Source of the DNA: an uncultured Acinetobacter sp.
GTDB lineage: Bacteria > Pseudomonadota > Gammaproteobacteria > Pseudomonadales > Moraxellaceae
Length of the DNA stretch: 7,483 bases
Assembly: GCA_900766635.1 (NCBI GenBank)
Contig: CAAFWA010000315.1
Location: 1-7,483 of the forward strand
Direction: 5' to 3'
The notes beneath the pieces are model-generated. The model was not told where the DNA came from, ran no database searches, and was given only the letters and a program-made list of their open reading frames with translations. Shown here in pieces: positions 1 to 4,172 of this stretch (its first letter is position 1; the number at the start of each line of letters is the position of its first letter). The translations under genes were made by a program, and so were the position numbers.

Positions 1-360
1 CAAGTCGCAGCCACTTGGGTGCATGATTTCGTTGCCAAAGGTATGCCTGAATTACCGCCACGTCATATTTTAAATATTAATATTCCTGACGTACCAGAAC
101 TCAAAGGACAAAAAATTACCTATCAAGGGCGTAAACATTTATCTAAGCCTATCACCAGTCAAGTCGACCCACGTGGACGCCAAGTATTTTGGATCGGTTT
201 ATCAGGAGAGGCTGTTACAGAAGCCAAAATGGGTTTAGGTGAAATTGGTTCAGATTTTGCGGCAGTACAACAAGGTTATGTCAGCATTACGCCCATTCAA
301 ATGGATGCGACTAATTATGCAGTTTTACCTGACTTATATCAGCAATTTTGCACAGATTAA
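1..360 (+). CDS. surE: SurE 5'/3'-nucleotidase, C-terminal part (5' end outside window)
   Basis: This is the last 119 codons of SurE, a metal-dependent phosphatase that removes phosphate from nucleoside monophosphates and helps survival in stationary phase. The frame is open from base 1, so the gene starts upstream; the GTG at 19 is an internal valine codon. Seen: the family's C-terminal blocks, including HILNINIPD, the DPRG...WIGLSGE segment and [17 protein letters not shown], which closely match Escherichia coli SurE from memory. SurE proteins are about 250 residues, so slightly less than half is present. The N-terminal metal-binding Asp-Asp/Ser/Asn residues lie outside the window. The stop is TAA. 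An NlpD-like gene follows in the same direction after 110 bp, the classical surE-nlpD order but without pcm between them. The identification is firm. Confidence 0.95.
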   Translation, partial: QVAATWVHDFVAKGMPELPPRHILNINIPDVPELKGQKITYQGRKHLSKPITSQVDPRGRQVFWIGLSGEAVTEAKMGLGEIGSDFAAVQQGYVSITPIQMDATNYAVLPDLYQQFCTD

Positions 361-419
361 GCGTGAATGTTATGACTTTGTGATAAAAAGAAAGAAGCAA
401 GGATTTTTAGCTTTTGTTT

Positions 420-448
420 TTGTTAGTCTAAGCCATTCAGATTAAATT
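420..448 (+). promoter_or_regulatory. Possible weak sigma-70 promoter for nlpD
   Basis: TTGTTA at 420-425 (4 of 6 to the -35 consensus) and TAAATT at 443-448 (4 of 6 to the -10) are 17 bp apart. Transcription would start near 455, almost on the ribosome-binding site, leaving a very short leader. That makes the call weak. nlpD could equally be read through from surE, since no terminator is visible between them. Confidence 0.2.
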
Positions 449-456
449 GAGTTAGT

Positions 457-462
457 GGAGAA
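457..462 (+). promoter_or_regulatory. Ribosome-binding site for nlpD
   Basis: GGAGAA lies upstream of two adjacent in-frame start codons, TTG at 468 and ATG at 471. The gap after GGAG is 7 nt to the TTG and 10 nt to the ATG. I chose ATG on codon preference. The two choices differ by one residue, so the product is effectively the same. Confidence 0.6.
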
Positions 463-470
463 TTGTATTG

Positions 471-1286
471 ATGTCCATCCAAGAAGTAGTACATAACAAG
501 CCAAGTGCTGTATTTAAAGCGGTTTTTTTATCTACGGCATTGCTAGCTTTGCTCGGAATGACGGGATGTGCGTCAAAGCCACAAGTGAATAATAGTGCAC
601 GTTATGCGGTTGCCCCTGATTTTTACACTGTACGTTCAGGCGATACCTTAAGTGGGATTGCTGCACGTTATGGGTTGAATTATCAAAGCATTGCGGATAT
701 GAATGATATTGCGCCGCCATATCGTATTTTTGTGGGGCAATCCTTACGTTTAAAACATACAGGCGCCAAGCGTAATATTACTACCCAAGCGATCACGCAA
801 ACTGCACCGATCCAACGTCAAAGTATTGAACTGCCTAAAACGGTGACGACAACTACAGTGCAACCTGCGCCAACTACCAACACTGAGAAAGTAACTGCAA
901 AGACCACCACTTCGCAAAATTTGGGTTGGGTGCGCCCAAGTACAGGCCGCGTGTTACAAGCATTTGATGCCGCTAAAGAAGTCAAAGGCATTCGCTTTGG
1001 TGGGAAAATCGGTGATCCTATCGTGGCGGCTGCGCAAGGGCAGGTAATTTATGCTGCTGATGGTTTAAAAGAATATGGTCAATTGATCTTAATTAAGCAT
1101 GTTGATGGTTACATTACCGCCTATGCACATAACAGTAAACTTTTAGTGACTAGCGGACAAAATGTTAATGCAGGACAAAAAATTGCTGAAATGGGCAATA
1201 GTGGTACCAGTCAAACAATGCTTGAATTTCAGGTACGTTTAGACGGAAAACCAATTAATCCGAGTCTTGTTATACCAATTGACTAA
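471..1286 (+). CDS. nlpD: NlpD-like lipoprotein with LysM and degenerate LytM (M23) domains
   Basis: A 271-residue envelope protein. Residues 14-32 form a hydrophobic signal segment ending at Cys33 (GMTGC), a plausible lipobox with Met instead of the usual Leu at -3. This suggests an outer-membrane lipoprotein. A LysM peptidoglycan-binding domain follows at about 52-94 (YTVRSGDTLSGIA...VGQSLRL). A Thr/Gln/Pro-rich linker spans about 97-150, and an M23/LytM domain fills about 153-271. The LytM metal ligands are mostly gone: the H-x-x-x-D positions read Val171 and Arg175, and H-x-H reads Met250-Leu-Glu252. Only the YAH histidine (His220) remains, so hydrolase activity is very unlikely. In E. 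coli, NlpD is likewise inactive and switches on the amidase AmiC at the division septum; I infer a similar role. Upstream surE supports the name. No terminator is evident before the next gene. Confidence 0.9.
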   Translation: MSIQEVVHNKPSAVFKAVFLSTALLALLGMTGCASKPQVNNSARYAVAPDFYTVRSGDTLSGIAARYGLNYQSIADMNDIAPPYRIFVGQSLRLKHTGAKRNITTQAITQTAPIQRQSIELPKTVTTTTVQPAPTTNTEKVTAKTTTSQNLGWVRPSTGRVLQAFDAAKEVKGIRFGGKIGDPIVAAAQGQVIYAADGLKEYGQLILIKHVDGYITAYAHNSKLLVTSGQNVNAGQKIAEMGNSGTSQTMLEFQVRLDGKPINPSLVIPID

Positions 1287-1294
1287 ATTTACAG

Positions 1295-1323
1295 AATACA
1301 AACGCTAAATTTCACCGTATAAT
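1295..1323 (+). promoter_or_regulatory. Sigma-70 promoter of the LysR-type regulator gene
   Basis: A perfect TATAAT sits at 1318-1323, with AATACA (3 of 6) at 1295-1300 after a 17-bp spacer. The -35 is weak, as would suit a gene controlled by an activator or by its own product. The predicted start site is about 1330. This places the ATG at 1327 at or upstream of the transcript's 5' end and supports the downstream start at 1387. Confidence 0.6.
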
Positions 1324-1326
1324 ACA

Positions 1327-1368
1327 ATGAGTTGCTTTTATCAATTTTTTTTTGTTAAAAGCACTCAT
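1327..1368. repeat. Large inverted repeat / stem-loop at the 5' end of the LysR-type regulator mRNA
   Basis: The left arm at 1327-1340 (ATGAGTTGCTTTTA) pairs with the right arm at 1356-1368 (TAAAAGCACTCAT). This gives 13 base pairs with a single bulged T at 1333. The 15-nt loop contains nine consecutive T. The structure starts at the predicted transcription start and ends 6 nt before the ribosome-binding site. It could be a 5' stabilising or regulatory RNA hairpin, or a DNA operator. The T-run is in the loop, not after the stem, so it is not an intrinsic terminator for nlpD. Confidence 0.65.
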
Positions 1369-1374
1369 AAGTTC

Positions 1375-1380
1375 AGAGGG
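1375..1380 (+). promoter_or_regulatory. Ribosome-binding site that sets the regulator's start at 1387
   Basis: AGAGGG is followed by a 6-nt gap and ATG at 1387, which is near-ideal spacing. The upstream in-frame ATG at 1327 has no such site and overlaps the hairpin and promoter. The protein beginning MLDQLRAMGVF also matches the usual LysR-family N-terminus. Confidence 0.8.
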
Positions 1381-1386
1381 AAATTT

Positions 1387-2316
1387 ATGTTAGATCAACT
1401 TCGAGCAATGGGAGTATTTGCTTGTGTAGTTGAAAAAAGCTCATTTAGTGGTGCGGCACGTGAACTTGGAATCACGACCAGTGCGGTGAGCCAGCAAATT
1501 CGTTCGTTAGAGCATGAGATGGAAGTGACATTACTCCATCGTTCAACACGTAAATTGAGTTTGACTGAGGCTGGACAAGCCTTTTTTTATAGCTGCCAAG
1601 AGATGCTAGCTGCTGCAGAGCGCGGTAAAGTCCGCATTAATGAGCTACGTGATGACTTAATTGGTGAATTACGTGTTTCATCGACACCAGAGCTTGCAGC
1701 ACAACATCTTGTGCCTGCATTGTCACATTGGATGATGGCGCATCGTGGCTTGGCGGTACATTTTGAAACAGATAATGAAAATATTGATTTAATTGATGGT
1801 CGAATTGATATTGCCTTAAGAATTGCAGCCGAAATGGATGATACGCATTTTTGTGTTGAGCCATTGTTACGTGCTGAGCAAATTTTGGTTGCTTCTCCAA
1901 GTTACTTAAATCAAAGCAATCCAGTATCACGTCCAGAAGATTTAAAACAACATGATCTATTGTTGGGCAGTGCATTAAAACATCAAGATGAATTGCATTT
2001 TACCCATGTAAATACGGAAGAACAGCTGAATCTGAGCATGCATAACCGTTTAGGCAGTAACAGTGCAGCAGTGGCGCGCACATTGTGTTTACAAGGGCAT
2101 GGTATTGCTCGTGTGTTTTATTTAGATGTACAAAAAGATCTAATGAGTGGTGCATTGGTAGAAGTATTACCTGAGTGGAAACTGCCATCTTTAAATTTAT
2201 ATGCCTTGTGGTTAAAGCACGAACAATCCCCAATGAAAGTTGAGCGTTGTTTAGAAGCATTAAAACAATATTTCTGTCAAATGGCAGCAGGGCGTGTGTA
2301 TCAAGAAGCTTGTTAA
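1387..2316 (+). CDS. LysR-type transcriptional regulator (CrgA/DmlR-like subgroup)
   Basis: A 309-residue cytoplasmic DNA-binding protein of typical family length. A winged helix-turn-helix occupies about residues 2-61; the recognition region SGAARELGITTSAVSQQIRSL is at about 21-41, followed by HRSTRKLSLTEAG. A long linker helix (about 62-90) leads to a periplasmic-binding-protein-like effector domain (about 92-297). Motifs such as LIDGRIDIALRI (135-146) and LQGHGIA (235-241) are characteristic of the CrgA/DmlR/AaeR-type branch. The effector and target genes cannot be read from sequence. LysR regulators often sit divergent from their target, but here both neighbours, nlpD upstream and argD convergent downstream, are housekeeping genes, so it may act elsewhere or on itself. 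It has its own promoter and a strong hairpin in its leader. Start chosen at 1387 from the ribosome-binding site and family alignment; the in-frame ATG at 1327 is rejected. Confidence 0.92.
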   Translation: MLDQLRAMGVFACVVEKSSFSGAARELGITTSAVSQQIRSLEHEMEVTLLHRSTRKLSLTEAGQAFFYSCQEMLAAAERGKVRINELRDDLIGELRVSSTPELAAQHLVPALSHWMMAHRGLAVHFETDNENIDLIDGRIDIALRIAAEMDDTHFCVEPLLRAEQILVASPSYLNQSNPVSRPEDLKQHDLLLGSALKHQDELHFTHVNTEEQLNLSMHNRLGSNSAAVARTLCLQGHGIARVFYLDVQKDLMSGALVEVLPEWKLPSLNLYALWLKHEQSPMKVERCLEALKQYFCQMAAGRVYQEAC

Positions 2317-2335
2317 GTTTTAAATGCTGTTGCAT

Positions 2336-2365
2336 AAAAAAAAGCCGCAATTTGCGGCTTTTTTT
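2336..2365. terminator. Bidirectional intrinsic terminator between the LysR-type gene and argD
   Basis: The GCCGC/GCGGC stem (2344-2348 with 2354-2358) has loop AATTT. It is flanked by eight A on the left and seven T on the right, so each strand gives a GC stem followed by a U-tract. It starts 19 bp after the regulator stop and ends 11 bp from the argD stop. Confidence 0.93.
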
Positions 2366-2376
2366 GTGTATTGATT

Positions 2377-3588
2377 TTAAGCTAAGAAGTTTTTGATCAT
2401 CACAACTAAGCGTTCGATCAGTTGATCTGCTTGAGCTTTGGTAATATTTAAAGTCGGCAATAAACGAACGACATTACCTGCAGTCACGTTAATGATCATG
2501 TGGTGTTGATCACGTGCCACATCAACCAATTCGCCACAGGCTTTTGGTAACTCAATACCAATCATTAAACCAAAACCACGTACAGTCACACTTTGATCTG
2601 CAAGTTGTTCACGTAATTGATTGACAATATATGCCCCTTGTTCAGCAGCATTGGCGACTAAATTTTCTTTTTCAATCGTGTCAATTACGGTATAGACCAC
2701 ACGTGAACCTAGAGCTGTACCACTATAAGTTGAACCATGGTTGCCGGCAGTTAAAACACCTACACCACGACCTTGTGTCATCACAGCGCCAATTGGGAAA
2801 CCATTACCTAAGCCTTTCGCCGTAGTTAAAACATCAGGCACAATATTGGTGTGTTGATAGGCAAAGAACTGACCTGTACGACCATTACCCGTTTGTACTT
2901 CATCGAGCATCATTAACCAATTGTGTTGGTTACAAATACGACGGATATCTTCTAGGTAGCTAAAGCCTTGCGGTGCAGTATTGACACCCCCTTCACCTTG
3001 AATCGGCTCAACTAAAATCGCCACGATATCAGGATGATTGATGGCAGCTTCTTCAATCGCTTCTATATCGCCAAACGGTACACGGATAAAGCCATCAAGT
3101 AATGGAGCAAAACCCTCTTGTACTTTTTTGTTGCCTGTCGCTGAAAGCGTAGCCATAGTACGACCATGGAAAGAGTGATCAGCGACGATAATTTTTGGTG
3201 TGCTAATGCCTTGCATATGACCAAATTTACGGGCAATTTTAATTGCACCCTCATTTGATTCTGCACCACTATTTGAGAAAAACACTTCTTCCATGCCAGC
3301 AACTTGCGCTAATTTTTGCGCTGCTGCAATTTGCCAAGGCACTTCAAAAAGATTACTGGTGTGAATTAACGTCGCTGCTTGTTCAGCAATTGCTGCAGTA
3401 ATCGCAGGATGGGCATGGCCTAAGCCACATACCGCAATACCTGTTAAAGCATCAAGATACTCTGTACCATCTTCTGTATATAAATATGCACCTTGTCCTC
3501 GGACAAAGCTGATCTTTTGGCGGCCAAAGACTGGCATCAAATGAGACGGTTGATCAGTTTGTACGGGCGCAACGGTGAAATTATTCAT
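2377..3588 (-). CDS. argD: Acetylornithine aminotransferase
   Basis: A 403-residue cytoplasmic PLP-dependent class-III aminotransferase. It converts N-acetylglutamate semialdehyde plus glutamate into N2-acetylornithine and 2-oxoglutarate in arginine synthesis; in enterobacteria it also serves the diaminopimelate step of lysine synthesis. Seen: the SGAESNEGAIK cofactor-phosphate loop (107-117), SFHGRT (139-144), the Asp that contacts the pyridine nitrogen in MLDEVQTGNGRTG (Asp229), and the Schiff-base lysine in TTAKGLGNGFPIGA (Lys258). HGSTYSG (284-290) and the C-terminal VRLLPTLNIT (374-383) are typical of ArgD/AstC/GabT relatives. With no catabolic genes adjacent, biosynthetic ArgD is preferred over succinylornithine aminotransferase (AstC) or GabT, though the sequence alone does not fully exclude AstC. 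The start is ATG with a modest AAGAG ribosome site. Length is normal and no lesion is seen. It is divergent from grxD, in a region with two inverted repeats. Confidence 0.93.
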   Translation of the reverse strand: MNNFTVAPVQTDQPSHLMPVFGRQKISFVRGQGAYLYTEDGTEYLDALTGIAVCGLGHAHPAITAAIAEQAATLIHTSNLFEVPWQIAAAQKLAQVAGMEEVFFSNSGAESNEGAIKIARKFGHMQGISTPKIIVADHSFHGRTMATLSATGNKKVQEGFAPLLDGFIRVPFGDIEAIEEAAINHPDIVAILVEPIQGEGGVNTAPQGFSYLEDIRRICNQHNWLMMLDEVQTGNGRTGQFFAYQHTNIVPDVLTTAKGLGNGFPIGAVMTQGRGVGVLTAGNHGSTYSGTALGSRVVYTVIDTIEKENLVANAAEQGAYIVNQLREQLADQSVTVRGFGLMIGIELPKACGELVDVARDQHHMIINVTAGNVVRLLPTLNITKAQADQLIERLVVMIKNFLA

Positions 3589-3623
3589 GACGAACTCTTA
3601 TCTGAGGAATAAAAAAAATAAGG

Positions 3624-3655
3624 CTGTATTTTGCCAATAAAGGCGTAAAATACAG
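3624..3655. repeat. Inverted repeat upstream of argD: operator or leader hairpin
   Basis: CTGTATTTT (3624-3632) and AAAATACAG (3647-3655) are perfect 9-bp arms. Inside them GCC (3633-3635) pairs with GGC (3642-3644), extending the stem to 12 bp with a 2-nt bulge and loop AATAAA. On the argD (minus) strand the structure is followed by CCTTA and eight T (3618 down to 3611), so in RNA it resembles an intrinsic terminator. Whether it acts as a DNA operator, an attenuator or a terminator depends on where argD transcription starts. Confidence 0.65.
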
Positions 3656-3659
3656 GTTC

Positions 3660-3689
3660 TATATAAGCAAAAACCGTTTCGGATTGAAA
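3660..3689 (-). promoter_or_regulatory. Possible argD promoter
   Basis: Read on the minus strand, TTTCAA (3689-3684, 3 of 6) and TATATA (3665-3660, 4 of 6) are 18 bp apart. The start would be near 3653, inside the inverted repeat at 3624-3655. An alternative -35, TTGGCA (minus strand, 3637-3632, 5 of 6), lacks a convincing -10. Neither is strong. Confidence 0.25.
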
Positions 3690-3702
3690 GTCTAATTCGA
3701 AA
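3677..3702. repeat. Second imperfect inverted repeat in the argD-grxD region
   Basis: TTTCGGATT (3677-3685) and AATTCGAAA (3694-3702) are complementary at 8 of 9 positions, the odd pair being G-T. They are separated by 8 bp. The spacing suits a dimeric regulator site, but I recognise no known consensus and it could be chance in AT-rich DNA. Confidence 0.4.
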
Positions 3703-3750
3703 TAAAAATAGAAATATTGCTTTTGTCATACTGTTTTATACGGTTTTGGG

Positions 3751-3756
3751 TATAAT
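3751..3756 (+). promoter_or_regulatory. grxD -10 promoter element
   Basis: A perfect TATAAT lies 28 bp before the grxD ATG and would give a leader of about 20 nt. No good -35 is found at 16-18 bp; the nearest resemblance, TTGTCA at 3723-3728, is 22 bp away. The strength of the promoter is therefore uncertain. Confidence 0.55.
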
Positions 3757-3772
3757 GCAACACAGATTAGTT

Positions 3773-3777
3773 GAGGA
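3773..3777 (+). promoter_or_regulatory. Ribosome-binding site of grxD
   Basis: GAGGA is followed by a 7-nt gap and ATG at 3785. It fixes the start there. The longer in-frame reading from the TTG at 3746 would begin upstream of the -10 box and is excluded. Confidence 0.85.
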
Positions 3778-3784
3778 TTTATCA

Positions 3785-4126
3785 ATGACTGAACAAGTAC
3801 GCGATACTGAAGCGTTAATTCGTGACCAAATTGCTAAACATGCAGTATTACTTTACATGAAAGGCACACCACAATTTCCACAATGTGGTTTCTCTGCACG
3901 CGCGGTGGAAGCTCTCAGTCAAATTGGTCGTCCGTTTGCTTATGTAAACATTTTGGAAAACCAAGACATTCGTGCAACGTTACCGCAAATTGCCAATTGG
4001 CCAACTTTTCCACAATTGTGGATCAATGGTGAACTCATTGGTGGTAGCGATATCATGCTCGATATGTTCCAAAAAGGCGAGTTACAACCTTTAGTTGAAC
4101 AATATAGCCCAGCACCTGAAGCTTAA
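3785..4126 (+). CDS. grxD: Monothiol CGFS glutaredoxin (Grx4 type)
   Basis: A 113-residue cytoplasmic single-domain glutaredoxin of the usual length for bacterial Grx4. Seen: the glutathione-contacting MKGTPQFPQ segment (Lys26), the active-site CGFS (Cys34-Ser37), the WPTFPQLWINGELIGG block (72-87) with its cis-proline, and GGSD (86-89). CGFS glutaredoxins bind a [2Fe-2S] cluster between two monomers with glutathione, and pass clusters to recipient proteins or partner with BolA-like proteins. They are poor classical disulfide reductases. The role here is inferred from the family. The gene is a single transcription unit with its own -10 box and a terminator 16 bp after the stop. It is divergent from argD and convergent with the Lon-like protease. 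Nothing is unusual in the protein. Confidence 0.95.
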   Translation: MTEQVRDTEALIRDQIAKHAVLLYMKGTPQFPQCGFSARAVEALSQIGRPFAYVNILENQDIRATLPQIANWPTFPQLWINGELIGGSDIMLDMFQKGELQPLVEQYSPAPEA

Positions 4127-4142
4127 GTCTTCATTGTGTGAT

Positions 4143-4170
4143 AAAAAAAAGCGCCCTTAGGCGCTTTTTT
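4143..4170. terminator. Bidirectional intrinsic terminator between grxD and the Lon-like protease
   Basis: The GCGCC/GGCGC stem (4151-4155 with 4160-4164) has loop CTTA. It is flanked by eight A on the left and six T on the right, so it works on both strands. It lies 16 bp beyond the grxD stop and ends only 2 bp from the protease stop codon. Confidence 0.93.
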
Positions 4171-4172
4171 AT

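Noticed and set aside
390..421. Terminator after surE (AAGC...GCTT then T-rich)
   Set aside because: Only four contiguous pairs form and the rest is A-rich against T-rich with mismatches; there is no GC stem.
1327..1368. Hairpin as the nlpD transcription terminator
   Set aside because: The stem is mostly AT and the T-run is in the loop, with no U-tract after the stem on either strand.
1327..1386. Twenty-codon N-terminal extension of the LysR-type regulator from the ATG at 1327
   Set aside because: The ATG lies at the predicted transcript start and inside the hairpin and has no ribosome site. The family N-terminus and a good AGAGGG site fit 1387.
2631..2825. Plus-strand open frame inside argD
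   Set aside because: Antisense shadow of a well-supported aminotransferase, with no family resemblance.
3624..3655. LexA-type SOS box (CTGTAT...ATACAG)
   Set aside because: The half-sites are 20 bp apart instead of the 4 bp in the E. coli box, and Acinetobacter is known to lack LexA.
3746..3784. N-terminal extension of the glutaredoxin from the TTG at 3746
   Set aside because: It would begin upstream of the TATAAT at 3751-3756 and has no ribosome site. Family length and GAGGA support ATG 3785.
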